Part shown: one piece after another, positions 27,820 to 36,879 of the stretch
Layout of the letters: every line of letters begins with the position of its first letter
Position numbering within the stretch: the first letter of the stretch is position 1
Assembly (NCBI RefSeq): GCF_000737335.2
Contig: NZ_JMCC02000016.1
Coordinates: forward strand, 1-64,000
Origin: Enhygromyxa salina
GTDB lineage: Bacteria > Myxococcota_A > Polyangia > Nannocystales > Nannocystaceae
Reading direction: 5' to 3'
Length of the DNA: 64,000 nucleotides
Position numbers and translations under genes: made by a program
The notes under the pieces: model-generated
The model's database searches: none
What the model was told of the DNA's origin: nothing
What the model saw: only the letters and a program-made list of their open reading frames with translations

Positions 27820-28962
27820 ATGTTGGTCTCGCCGTTTCGCTGCGCCGTTCCCGTGCTTCTGACTGTCGTCGTCGGCTGCTCTGACGACCCCGACGCCCGC
27901 GAATTGACCGCGGGCGGGAGCTTTTCCACTGGCGCCACGACGATGGGCGAGACGGCCACGAACGGCTCGGAGAGCGCCTCGGACACCGACGAGACCACCG
28001 GTGGCATGGACACCGACTCGAGCGACTCGAGCGACTCGACCGACGACGGGACGACCGGCGAGCCGCTGCCGCCCGACGTGATCTGCGAGCCCTGGGCGAT
28101 GCCGAGCGACGCCCACGACCAGTCTGTCGTCCCCGTCGAGGTCGAGCCGCAGGACCCCAACGCAACCAAGATCGTCTTGGTCGCCGGGGCGCCGAGCGTG
28201 ATGCAACCACAGGGCGCGCACGAGTTCTTCGCCGGAACTGCGATCCTGGCAAAGTTGCTGTGCCAGACGCCCGGCGTCGTCCCGGTGATCGTCAAGAATG
28301 GTTGGCCAACGGACGAGTCGATCTTCACGGGCGCCGACGCGATCGTGTTCTACCTCGACGGGGCCGAGAAACACCCGCTCACCGATCCCAACAAGCTGGC
28401 GGTCCTCGCGGAGCACATCGACGCTGGCGCAGGCTTCGTGAACCTCCACTACGCGGTCGACTATGCGCCAGCGCTCGGCGCCCAGATCCTCCCCTGGCTG
28501 GGCGGATATTACGAAGCAGGGTATTCGGTAAACCCGATCTGGACGGCCACTTTCGACGAGTTCCCAGCGCACCCGGTGACGACCGGCGTCACTGCGCTGA
28601 CGATCGACGAGGAGTGGTACTACAACATGCGTTGGGTCGAAGGCGAGATCGGGATTACGCGGATCCTCGAGGACGTCCCGCCCGAAGAAACCCGAACGAC
28701 CCCCGACACGCAGGCTCACCCAGGTCGCTCCGAGGTCACCGCGTGGACGTACGATCGCCCTGATGGCGGCCGCGGCTTCGGCTTCACCGGTGGCCACTGG
28801 TACGGCAACTGGATCGACCAGCCCGAGACCCCACATGCGCCGATGCTCCGCCGCGTCGTCGTTCAGGGGATCCTGTGGAGCGCCAAGCATCCGATCCCAC
28901 CGGGCGGGGCGCCCGTGGACCTCGACCCGGCGGACAACGGCAACTATATCGATACGAAGTAG
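27820..28962 (+). CDS. ThuA-like domain lipoprotein
   Basis: A 380-residue lipoprotein with signal peptide and lipobox VVGC, followed by a Ser/Thr/Asp-rich linker of about 60 residues. The body matches the ThuA/trehalose-utilisation fold, a glutamine-amidotransferase-like flavodoxin fold: KIVLVAGAPSVMQPQGAHEF, GADAIVFYLDGAEKHPL, GAGFVNLHYAVDY, FDEFPAHPVTTGV and the C-terminal GRGFGFTGGHWYGNW. Family members occur in secreted carbohydrate-related and cytochrome c-linked proteins; the reaction is not established. A hairpin follows the stop. Confidence 0.85.
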   Translation: MLVSPFRCAVPVLLTVVVGCSDDPDARELTAGGSFSTGATTMGETATNGSESASDTDETTGGMDTDSSDSSDSTDDGTTGEPLPPDVICEPWAMPSDAHDQSVVPVEVEPQDPNATKIVLVAGAPSVMQPQGAHEFFAGTAILAKLLCQTPGVVPVIVKNGWPTDESIFTGADAIVFYLDGAEKHPLTDPNKLAVLAEHIDAGAGFVNLHYAVDYAPALGAQILPWLGGYYEAGYSVNPIWTATFDEFPAHPVTTGVTALTIDEEWYYNMRWVEGEIGITRILEDVPPEETRTTPDTQAHPGRSEVTAWTYDRPDGGRGFGFTGGHWYGNWIDQPETPHAPMLRRVVVQGILWSAKHPIPPGGAPVDLDPADNGNYIDTK

Positions 28963-28995
28963 CTTTGCCAGCGGCAGCGTCCGCGCGCGCCGTCC

Positions 28996-29025
28996 ACGGG
29001 AACGACCGCCGGGCGGGGTCGTCCG
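28996..29025 (+). terminator. Imperfect hairpin after ThuA-like gene
   Basis: CACGG and ACGACC on the left pair with GGTCGT and CCGTG on the right around a GC-rich centre, about 35 nt after the stop at 28962. The sequence GAGAAAAA follows rather than a T-tract, so this is only a possible terminator. Confidence 0.35.
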
Positions 29026-29105
29026 TGCGCCCGAGAAAAACCGACGACACCCGCGTCATCGCGCTCGACCTCGTCGCCAATGACTTGGCGAAGGCGACAC
29101 AAACG

Positions 29106-30698
29106 ATGACGACCCACCACGAGACCACCCGTATCTTGGTTGCGAGCCTGCTCGCGCTGCCCTTGTTGACGACCGCCTGCGAGGCTGAGTTTGACGAGGC
29201 CGGCTTCGACGATGACGCGCTCTTCGACGACGCGAGCGACGAGGACGACTCACAGTTCCGAGCTGGCCAATGGACACCCCACCCGATCAACCCGCAGCTG
29301 TGTGAAAACCCCGAGGGTGAGCCCTCGCGCCCGCCCGTGGCCGGCAAGTGCGAGATTGACGTGCGGCTGATCCAGACCAAGTTCGTGACCGGTCAAGGCG
29401 TGTCCGAGGGCCGCGCAGAGATGTCGACGAAGGTGACCGCGACCGCGCCCAACGGCACCCAGACCGTCGCGAGCGTGCCCGAGCTCGTCTACAACGTGGG
29501 CCAGAAGCAACGCCACAACATGTCGCTTGGGACCTACATGGTCAACGCTGGCGCGAGCAAGAACATCTCCGTGTGCGCCGAGTTCACCGAGCACGACAAC
29601 GGCGGCGTCAACGGTGGCGACGACATCGGCAACGCGTGCACCAACGTGCTGCTCGAGTGCGACCCGGTCAACGGCCAGCCAACCTTCACGAAGGTCGTTG
29701 GGGCGGCGCCGCTGTGCGGGGACAATCAGTGCAACGGCAGCGCTTCGGCCAAGGTCGAGGTCATGCGCGCCGACGCTGACTATGACGGCGTGGAGAACGA
29801 GGACGACTTCACCCCCGAGCCTTGCGACGAGGTCGACAAGGGTAAGGAGGGCGTCGCCCTGCTGCTCTACTTCCACTACGACGACGACAATTTCACCACG
29901 CTCGCGCAGTCGCTTGGCACCAACCTGTCCAAGCACTACGCGTCCTACGACTACGTCGCCCTGGTCATGGACAACGACACCTCGAACGCCAACAACACCA
30001 GCGCCCAGGCGTTCAAGCAGGCCGACGCCGTATTCGAGCCAAGCCGCGACGGCATCCTGGACGCCATGCGCCACCTGACCGCGCTTGGCTACCGCTTCGA
30101 CGTCAAGACCCACGCCCACGGCTACAAAAGCGGCCTCAGCGACTCGTCGTTCGAGACCCTGGTTGGCAGCAACATCACCGGCGACTGGCTGGAGACCGCG
30201 ACCGCCCCCAACCTCATCGGCACCGCGCGCGGCGGGGTCCCGATCGTCGCGCTGTGGGGCACGACCTGCTACCAGGGCCGGCAGATCGACTCGTGGGAGA
30301 CGGTTGGTGCGATCGTGGCCTCGGGCGCCGTCGACGTCAATTTCTACCCCAACGCGTGGATCAACTACTGGGACGCGTGGGTCGCCGGCACGCCCTACCG
30401 CACGTCCGTGGACGACAGCGTCACGCCGCTGGTGGTTGGCGCTTCGCAGACCCTGATCGCGGCCGACGGCGCGGTCGCTCCGTTTTGGTGTGTCTCACCC
30501 AACACCGTGCTTGGCCTCAACATCTGCGCCGAGGACTACTTCAACAACGACGTTGGGCCCAACGAGGCGGGGTACAACATCCAGGCGGTCTACGACCACG
30601 GCCAGTCGGGGGCGGCCAACATGGCCAATGCCTCGGTGCGAATGTTCACTGGCGCGCAGCTGGCGACCTTTGGCGGCGGCGCGGCGGTGTGGCCGTAG
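29106..30698 (+). CDS. Secreted lipoprotein with possible clan CD-like His/Cys dyad
   Basis: A 530-residue protein with signal sequence and lipobox-like TTAC, then a Asp/Glu-rich linker. The first half is beta-rich with two cysteine pairs. The second half starts at GVALLLYFHYDDDNFTT and has strand-like FDVKTHAHGYKSG (His about 335) and PIVALWGTTCYQGRQ (Cys about 388). A hydrophobic strand ending in H-x-x-G or HG, then a second strand ending near Cys, is the pattern of clan CD proteases (caspase, gingipain, clostripain), so this may be a protease; the match is by motif spacing only. The ATG at 29106 is chosen because the signal peptide starts there. Function otherwise unknown. Confidence 0.7.
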   Translation: MTTHHETTRILVASLLALPLLTTACEAEFDEAGFDDDALFDDASDEDDSQFRAGQWTPHPINPQLCENPEGEPSRPPVAGKCEIDVRLIQTKFVTGQGVSEGRAEMSTKVTATAPNGTQTVASVPELVYNVGQKQRHNMSLGTYMVNAGASKNISVCAEFTEHDNGGVNGGDDIGNACTNVLLECDPVNGQPTFTKVVGAAPLCGDNQCNGSASAKVEVMRADADYDGVENEDDFTPEPCDEVDKGKEGVALLLYFHYDDDNFTTLAQSLGTNLSKHYASYDYVALVMDNDTSNANNTSAQAFKQADAVFEPSRDGILDAMRHLTALGYRFDVKTHAHGYKSGLSDSSFETLVGSNITGDWLETATAPNLIGTARGGVPIVALWGTTCYQGRQIDSWETVGAIVASGAVDVNFYPNAWINYWDAWVAGTPYRTSVDDSVTPLVVGASQTLIAADGAVAPFWCVSPNTVLGLNICAEDYFNNDVGPNEAGYNIQAVYDHGQSGAANMANASVRMFTGAQLATFGGGAAVWP

Positions 30699-31044
30699 CG
30701 GCGCGGTTTCTGCTTCGGGCTCCGATGGATCGCAAGAGCTCCGCGTGGACGACCTGGGGGACGAGGTAGTTTCGCCGCGACTGTATCGTCGATCAGTGCC
30801 GACCCGACGCAGCGTGCGTCGTAGTCAGCTCGCGCGGTCGAGCAGCACCGCGCGGGCCTCGTCGAGCGTTCGCGCTCGGCCGGGTTCGGCCCCAGGCGTC
30901 CCGGCTCTCGCTTGCTAGTACGCGCTCTCACAACAGCGAGAGCGCGAGGATGCAGCCCTTCGTGATGAGCGTGGCGGCAGACGGGTCCGCGAATTGGGGC
31001 ACATCGTGGGGGGGGCGTCTCGAGCACGTCAACGTGAGCATCCG
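30699..31044. other. Intergenic region with short hairpin
   Basis: No gene is supported. A 9-bp perfect stem lies at 30921-30929 / 30938-30946 (CGCGCTCTC with GAGAGCGCG, 8-nt loop), possibly a terminator, though more than 200 nt from the previous stop. The large inverted repeat at 31045-31211 follows directly. Confidence 0.5.
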
Positions 31045-31211
31045 CTAGTGCCGCACACCCTAAGTTCGTTCCGGGTTAGGTGCGGAGCTGAGGCCCAAGG
31101 GCGAGGAGCGGCGACGACGCTGTACCGGGCGTACTGCTAGGAGCTGCGACACTGCCATTGGGCCTCAGTGCCGCACCTAACCCGGATCGAACTTAGGGTG
31201 TGCGGCACTAG
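31045..31211. repeat. Large near-perfect inverted repeat (54-nt arms)
   Basis: The left arm 31045-31098 and right arm 31158-31211 match as reverse complements with three mismatches, around a 59-nt centre. Shared blocks include GTGCCGCACACCCTAAGTTC, CCGGGTTAGGTGCGG and TGAGGCCCAA. The outer ends are CTAG on both sides. It lies in the 562-nt gap upstream of the lipoprotein start at 31261. It has the size and form of a MITE or large cruciform, with no coding frame inside. Confidence 0.85.
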
Positions 31212-31260
31212 GTTGCACTTCATCCTGATCGATCCAGCCGCTGGATGGCACGAAGCATCC

Positions 31261-32910
31261 ATGACCCTCTGTCGTCCAGCAACAGCCTTGGTCGCCCTCA
31301 CCTGGCTGAGCCTCGCGGCCTGTCAGCTCCCGTCTGGCGACGAAGCCGGCGGCGAGACCGGTGACGAGACCGGCGACGAGACCGGCGACGAGACCGGCGA
31401 CGAGCCACCGGTCGAGGAGGTCCCCGGCGAAGGCCTCGATCACGCCAGTTGGTGTCCAGACATCGAAGCGCCACCGCTTCAGCGCTACTTGGGCGGCGAG
31501 CTGAGGAGTTTCGGTCCGTGCGGCGACGCGCTGATCCTCCGACGCGGCGAGGTCCAGCTGCTGCGCATCGACGGCGACGCCGACAGCCTCAGCCCCGCCG
31601 CAGATGTGTGGGAGTACGCGCTCAGTCCGCGTGGCCGCTTGCTGAGCCGCAACGGGTCCACGGCGATGACGCTGCGAAACCTCGACACGGAGGTCGAGTA
31701 CACCTTCGACCCCGTGCCCCTCTCAACGACTGGGTTCGTGCCCAGCAAGTTTCAACCTGGCGCGCGGCTGTGGCGGTGCGGGGATCAGACCCTCGAGGTC
31801 GCGATCGGCGACCAACTCCACGAGCTGGCCACGCAGGTCAACTGCGACACCGTCGCTACCTCGCCAATGCAGAGCCAGCTGGTGTTCGCCAACCTCGCCA
31901 ACCAGGTGTTCCGGGCCGACACGGACACGCTCGAAGTCAGCCTCACCAGCGTCGTGGGCTTCCAAAACGAGCCGGGCGACGACCTCGGCCTGCGCAAGGA
32001 TCGCCTTCGCATTAACGGTGTCGGTGACTGGGTGTTTCAGCAGGTCTACGAGATTCAAGACAGCGACGGCTTCAACGCTGAACAGTTCGTCGAGAGCGTG
32101 CTGTTCGACCTCGGTCCGCAGGGCGAGCTGCTGCGAGACAGCTGGCTCCAAATTTTCCAAGCCGAGGCGTTTGGCGCCCCGTTGTTCGTGATCCGCGACG
32201 ATGAGCTGTTCGGCGTCCGTGAGGCGGGCGGACTGTCCATTGCGACTGGCGCCAAGACGCCGCGCCCAACCGCCGACGGGGCTGTGACGATCGTCGAGGC
32301 CGACGGCGAGGTCGCGCGCTACTCGGGCCCAGACTTCGAGCTTCGCGAGGTCCTGCACCCGGCCGCAGACGGGAACACCACGGTCACGCTCGCGCCCTCT
32401 GGTGACCGCGGGTCCGTCAGCGGCCTGACCGAGACGTGCGCCGCGCCTGGGTGTGAAGCGCAGCTCGGCGCCATGCGGTGGTTCGACGCTGAAGGACCCG
32501 CGGGCGAGCTGCTGGCCGTTGGTTGGCCCCGAGCCTTGCACCTCTACGACGACGGCACGATGTTCGTCGAGGCCGCGCGCGTCGAGGGACCGGTCGAGGA
32601 TCCGGCAGCGATCCCGCCGGTCGACTTGCTGCTGCTCGACGCGAGCGGTCAGGAGCTCGCCACCTGGAGCTTCGACCCCAAGCTGTACGTGGGTACGCCC
32701 GCCATCCTTCACGATGGCCGGCTGCTCGTCGTTCTCCACAGCCTCAAGGTTGACGAGCTGCTCGCCGTCGACCCGCTCGCAGGTACGATCGAACCCTACG
32801 CCGCCCACGACGCCGCGACGCTCGGGGCCCACCACCTCGAGGTCGACGCGCTCGGTCGGCGAGTGGTGTTCGAATATTACGATGGCATCGCGTGGGGCGA
32901 GGCTATTTGA
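31261..32910 (+). CDS. Lipoprotein with ETGD repeats, probable beta-propeller
   Basis: A 549-residue lipoprotein. The start at ATG 31261 gives a clear signal peptide (ALVALTWLSLAACQ, lipobox LAAC). The linker holds tandem 12-nt repeats coding Glu-Thr-Gly-Asp (about residues 30-45). The rest is beta-rich with repeating short strands such as GDALILRRGEVQLLRIDGD and VWEYALSPRGRLLSRNG, suggesting a propeller of about 6-7 blades; no catalytic motif is seen. The same frame is open further upstream, but that stretch runs through the inverted repeat at 31045-31211 and is unlikely to be translated. Function unknown, surface-exposed by inference. Confidence 0.78.
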   Translation: MTLCRPATALVALTWLSLAACQLPSGDEAGGETGDETGDETGDETGDEPPVEEVPGEGLDHASWCPDIEAPPLQRYLGGELRSFGPCGDALILRRGEVQLLRIDGDADSLSPAADVWEYALSPRGRLLSRNGSTAMTLRNLDTEVEYTFDPVPLSTTGFVPSKFQPGARLWRCGDQTLEVAIGDQLHELATQVNCDTVATSPMQSQLVFANLANQVFRADTDTLEVSLTSVVGFQNEPGDDLGLRKDRLRINGVGDWVFQQVYEIQDSDGFNAEQFVESVLFDLGPQGELLRDSWLQIFQAEAFGAPLFVIRDDELFGVREAGGLSIATGAKTPRPTADGAVTIVEADGEVARYSGPDFELREVLHPAADGNTTVTLAPSGDRGSVSGLTETCAAPGCEAQLGAMRWFDAEGPAGELLAVGWPRALHLYDDGTMFVEAARVEGPVEDPAAIPPVDLLLLDASGQELATWSFDPKLYVGTPAILHDGRLLVVLHSLKVDELLAVDPLAGTIEPYAAHDAATLGAHHLEVDALGRRVVFEYYDGIAWGEAI

Positions 32911-33062
32911 CACTCTCGTCATCAGGCCATTACCGCGGCGATGTCGAGTTCGGACCCAAGCAGCAGCCCCGTCACGTAAGCTCAGAACACGCCACAGCTC
33001 CCGCGCCGGCAAAAACAGCTCGCGCGTCCCGCGGTAGCGCAGCAATGCGGTAGCTTCACCGC

Positions 33063-35741
33063 ATGAAGGACCCGCAGCCGACCCCGGTGCGCCGCTTGGA
33101 CTACGCCCCGCCCTCGCATCTCGTCGACACCGTCGACTTGGTGTTCGAGCTGGCCGAGGCGCACACCTTGGTCACCGCCCGCTTGGGCTGTCGTCGCAAC
33201 CCGGAAGCTCGCGAGCCCGCCGAGGCCCTGCGCCTCGACGGTGAGCTGCTCGAGCTGCTCGAGATCGAGCTCGACGGCAAGCCGCTTGGCCCCAACGCCT
33301 ACACGCTGACCAAGGACTACCTCGAGATCTCCGGGCCCCTCCCCGAGCAATTTGAGCTCCAGACCCGCGTGCGTATCAAGCCGCAAGAGAACACGGCCTT
33401 TAGTGGCCTGTATCGATCCTCGAGCACCTTTTGCACCCAGTGCGAGGCGCAGGGCTTTCGCCGCATTACCTATATGCTCGATCGTCCCGACGTGATGTCG
33501 CGCTATACGACCCAGATCATCGCCGACGCGACGCGCTATCCGGTGCTGCTCTCCAACGGCAACCGCGTCGCCAGCGAGGCCCTCGAAGACGGCCGCCACA
33601 GCGTGCGCTGGGAAGACCCCTTCCCCAAGCCCACCTATTTGTTTGCCCTCGTCGGCGGTGACTTGCGCGCTCACGCTGCCTCGTTCACCACTCGCAGCGG
33701 CCGCGAGGTTCGACTCGAGATCTGGGTCGAGCCGCACGAGATCGACAAGTGCGACCACGCGCTTCAAAGCCTCGCTAACGCGATGCGCTGGGACGAAGAG
33801 GTGTTCGGACTCGAGTACGACTTGGACATCTACATGATCCTGGCCGTGCACGACTTCAACATGGGCGCGATGGAGAACAAGGGTCTCAACATCTTCAACT
33901 CCAAGTACGTGCTCGCGGCGCTCGAGACCGCCACCGACGACGACTACGAGGGTGTCGAAGCTGTCGTCGGTCACGAGTACTTTCACAACTGGACCGGCAA
34001 CCGCGTGACCTGCCGTGACTGGTTTCAGCTGACCCTCAAAGAGGGACTCACCGTCTTTCGCGACCAACAATTCACGGCGGACATGACCTCCGCCGCGGTC
34101 AAGCGAATCGACGATGTCCGCGGACTGCGGATCGTTCAGTTCGCCGAGGATCGCGGCCCGATGGCGCACCCGATCCGCCCGGACGCCTACGTCGAGATGA
34201 ACAACTTCTACACCTCGACTGTGTACAACAAGGGCGCCGAGGTCATCCGCATGTACCACACCCTGCTCGGCGCCGAAGGCTTCCGACGCGGCATGGACCT
34301 CTACTTTGAGCGCCACGACGGTCAAGCGGTCACCTGCGACGACTTTCGCGCGGCGATGGCCGACGCCAACCAAGCGGACCTCGAGCAATTCGAGCGCTGG
34401 TATGTCCAAGCCGGCACGCCGCAGCTGCACGCCTTGGGGACCTGGGCCGACGGTCGCTATACCCTCACCCTGACCCAGTCAGGCCCGCCCTCCCTTGGCG
34501 AACAAAGCTACCTGGTGCGTCACATGCCGGTCAGCGTGGGGCTGCTTGGCCCCGATGGCAACGACCTTCCGCTGCGGCTCGAAGGCGAAGACCAGGCCGC
34601 CGCCGTCAGCGGCACACGCGTGCTCGAGCTACGCGAGAGCGAGCAACAGTTCGTGTTCGTTGACCTGCCCGCCAAGCCGGTTGTGTCCGTCTTGCGCGGC
34701 TTCTCGGCCCCCGTCGAGCTGCACATCGAGCGCAGCCGCGAAGAGCTGGCGTTCTTGATGGCGAACGACAGCGACGCCTTCAACCGCTGGGATGCCGGCC
34801 AACGCTTCGCAACCGACACCTTGCTGGCCATGGTCGGCGCGATCGAGGCCGGCGCAGCTGCGGTTCTCGACCCGCTGTTCGTAGACAGCTGGGGCGCCAT
34901 CGCTGCTGACGATGCGCTCGATGGGTCGCTCAAGGCCCTCGCCTTGGACCTGCCCGACGAGCGCGTGCTCGGTCAGGCGATGTCGGTCGTCGCCGTTGAT
35001 GCGATCCACCACGCGCGGGCTCAGGCCATGGCCAGCTTGGGCCGCGCCCACCACGACCTGCTCTTGGCTGCGCACCAGAGCAATGTTGGCCAGGCCTATG
35101 ACGCGAGCCGAGAGTCGATCGCGCGACGTCGCCTGGCCAATACCGCCCTGGCCTTCCTGTGCGCCAGCGATCCCAAACAAGGCGGCTCGCTCGCGCGTCA
35201 GCAGTTCGACTCGGCCGACAACATGACCGATCGCCAAGCCGCGCTCGCCTGCCTCGTCGAGCTGCCCGGAGAGGCCCGCGACCATGGCGTCCTGGCCTTT
35301 CACGAGCAGTGGCGAAGCGACCCGCTGGTGCTCGACAAGTGGTTTGCGGTTCAAGCTCGAGCCGGGGTCGCGGACACCCTCGAGCGCGTGCTCGCCCTGC
35401 GAGATCACGCCGACTTCGATCGCCGCAACCCCAATCGTGCCCGCGCTTTGCTCGGCACCTTCGCCCAGCGCAATCAGGCCCACTTCCACGCCGCCGACGG
35501 CCGTGGCTATCGCTTGTTGGCAGACGAGGTCATCGCCATCGACCAACTCAACCCCCAGGTCGCCGCTCGCCTCGTCTCTGCCTTCAACAGCTGGCGCCGC
35601 TTCGATAGCGAACGCCAAGCGCTGCTGCGCGAGCAGCTCGAGCGCATCGCCGCCTCCCCAACCTTGTCAAAGGACGTCGGCGAGATCGTTGGGCGGGCGC
35701 TGGCAGTGAGCCACAGCGGTGACATAGACTTGCCTGGTTGA
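33063..35741 (+). CDS. pepN: Aminopeptidase N (M1 family zinc metallopeptidase)
   Basis: An 892-residue cytosolic aminopeptidase that removes N-terminal residues from peptides. Family marks are QGFRRITYMLDRPDVMSRY (about 137-155), the exopeptidase motif GAMENKGLNIF (about 268), the zinc motif HEYFHNW (about 304) with the third ligand Glu in TLKEGLTVF, and the catalytic Tyr region VYNKGAEVIRMY. The length and the order of domains match the PepN-type (E. coli, ~870 residues). The start at ATG 33063 directly precedes conserved residues. It stands alone after a 152-nt gap. Confidence 0.96.
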   Translation: MKDPQPTPVRRLDYAPPSHLVDTVDLVFELAEAHTLVTARLGCRRNPEAREPAEALRLDGELLELLEIELDGKPLGPNAYTLTKDYLEISGPLPEQFELQTRVRIKPQENTAFSGLYRSSSTFCTQCEAQGFRRITYMLDRPDVMSRYTTQIIADATRYPVLLSNGNRVASEALEDGRHSVRWEDPFPKPTYLFALVGGDLRAHAASFTTRSGREVRLEIWVEPHEIDKCDHALQSLANAMRWDEEVFGLEYDLDIYMILAVHDFNMGAMENKGLNIFNSKYVLAALETATDDDYEGVEAVVGHEYFHNWTGNRVTCRDWFQLTLKEGLTVFRDQQFTADMTSAAVKRIDDVRGLRIVQFAEDRGPMAHPIRPDAYVEMNNFYTSTVYNKGAEVIRMYHTLLGAEGFRRGMDLYFERHDGQAVTCDDFRAAMADANQADLEQFERWYVQAGTPQLHALGTWADGRYTLTLTQSGPPSLGEQSYLVRHMPVSVGLLGPDGNDLPLRLEGEDQAAAVSGTRVLELRESEQQFVFVDLPAKPVVSVLRGFSAPVELHIERSREELAFLMANDSDAFNRWDAGQRFATDTLLAMVGAIEAGAAAVLDPLFVDSWGAIAADDALDGSLKALALDLPDERVLGQAMSVVAVDAIHHARAQAMASLGRAHHDLLLAAHQSNVGQAYDASRESIARRRLANTALAFLCASDPKQGGSLARQQFDSADNMTDRQAALACLVELPGEARDHGVLAFHEQWRSDPLVLDKWFAVQARAGVADTLERVLALRDHADFDRRNPNRARALLGTFAQRNQAHFHAADGRGYRLLADEVIAIDQLNPQVAARLVSAFNSWRRFDSERQALLREQLERIAASPTLSKDVGEIVGRALAVSHSGDIDLPG

Positions 35742-35934
35742 GCGCACCATCTGCGTGCGACAGCCGACAATCCCGCCTACGAAGTGATTTATGTGCTGAC
35801 TCAAACTCCTCCCTGTCCTGATGCTGCGCTGATCGGGTATGAGGAGGTCGGGGTCTGTATCGCGGGGTGACCCAATATTGCCGTTGGATCGCCCTCTATT
35901 CTGGTAGCATGAGCTGGTTGGGCCAGGATTCCCC

Positions 35935-36879
35935 GTGGGCACACTCAACACCCATCACGCACTCGCGGCCTCCGTCCGCCAAGATCTCGATGACTGGGAT
36001 CGCTGGCTCGTCTACGCCGACTGGCTGTCCGAGCAAGGCGACGCACGCGGGCGTCTGATCAGCCTCGAACATCAGCGCTCGCGTGTGTTCGAGGCTTCCG
36101 AGATACGGGCGATCCAGTCCGAGATCAACGACCTGGTCAACGTCCACCAGGGGTCGTGGCAGGTCGGGGAGCTGCCCGAGGGCTGCGAGCTCGAGTGGCG
36201 ACATGGGTTCGTCGTCGGCGCAACCTTCATCCTCCACGACACCTCGCTCGACCCGCTTTGCGCGCTGATCGAGCATCCAAGCGCGCCGTTGCTCGCACAA
36301 CTGTGCCTCCGCCTCGCGCCTCCCAGCGACGACGACGAGGAGGAGTACGTCGAGGACTACGCAGACTACACGCCGCCCCCCGTCCCGCTCGAGCTGCTCC
36401 GCGCGCTGCTCGAGCTCGATCTCGGCCGGATCCGCTCGTTCGCGCTCCAGTACAGCCCGCTCGAGGATCAGGGCGCCCAGGCCCTGGCCGCGTGCCCCGG
36501 ACTCGCGCAGCTGACCGCGCTCGACCTTCGCTACACCCACCTCAGCGACGCCGCCGTCGAAGCCCTCACCCAGTCGGCGCACCTGACCGGGCTCACCGCC
36601 TTGCACCTGCAGCGCAACCGGATCGGCGAAGCGGGGGCGAAGGCCCTCGCCGCCGCGCCGCACCTGCGCCAGCTCGCCTTCCTCGATCTGCGTGACAACC
36701 AGATCGGCGCAGCAGGGGCGCAGGCTCTCGCCAGCTCACAGCAGCTCCCGCGGCTGTGCGCGCTGCAGCTCTATCGCGCCGACGTGGGGCAAGAAGGCGC
36801 GCTAGCGATCGCACGCTCCGAACAGCTCCCGTCCAACATTCGCCGCTACTTCGCGGCCCTATCGAGCGCCAGCCCATGA
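35935..36879 (+). CDS. TIGR02996-domain leucine-rich repeat protein
   Basis: A 314-residue protein starting at GTG 35935. The N-terminal segment DRWLVYADWLSEQGDARGRL (about 22-41) is the hallmark of the TIGR02996 domain, common in multi-copy families of myxobacteria and planctomycetes. From about residue 150 come ribonuclease-inhibitor-type LRR units: LTALDLRYTHLSDAAVEAL, LTALHLQRNRIGEAGAKAL, LAFLDLRDNQIGAAGAQAL and LCALQLYRADVGQEGALAI. LRRs usually bind proteins. It has no signal peptide. The stop overlaps the oxygenase start (ATGA), so the two are translationally coupled and may be partners. Confidence 0.85.
   Translation: MGTLNTHHALAASVRQDLDDWDRWLVYADWLSEQGDARGRLISLEHQRSRVFEASEIRAIQSEINDLVNVHQGSWQVGELPEGCELEWRHGFVVGATFILHDTSLDPLCALIEHPSAPLLAQLCLRLAPPSDDDEEEYVEDYADYTPPPVPLELLRALLELDLGRIRSFALQYSPLEDQGAQALAACPGLAQLTALDLRYTHLSDAAVEALTQSAHLTGLTALHLQRNRIGEAGAKALAAAPHLRQLAFLDLRDNQIGAAGAQALASSQQLPRLCALQLYRADVGQEGALAIARSEQLPSNIRRYFAALSSASP

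Noticed and set aside
26733..28328. 531-codon frame on the minus strand
   Set aside because: It is antisense to the repeat-rich membrane gene and the ThuA-like gene, with Gly/Leu runs produced by the complementary Pro/Lys repeats.
31168..31260. N-terminal extension of the lipoprotein gene
   Set aside because: The frame is open but runs through the inverted repeat arm, and the signal peptide begins at 31261.
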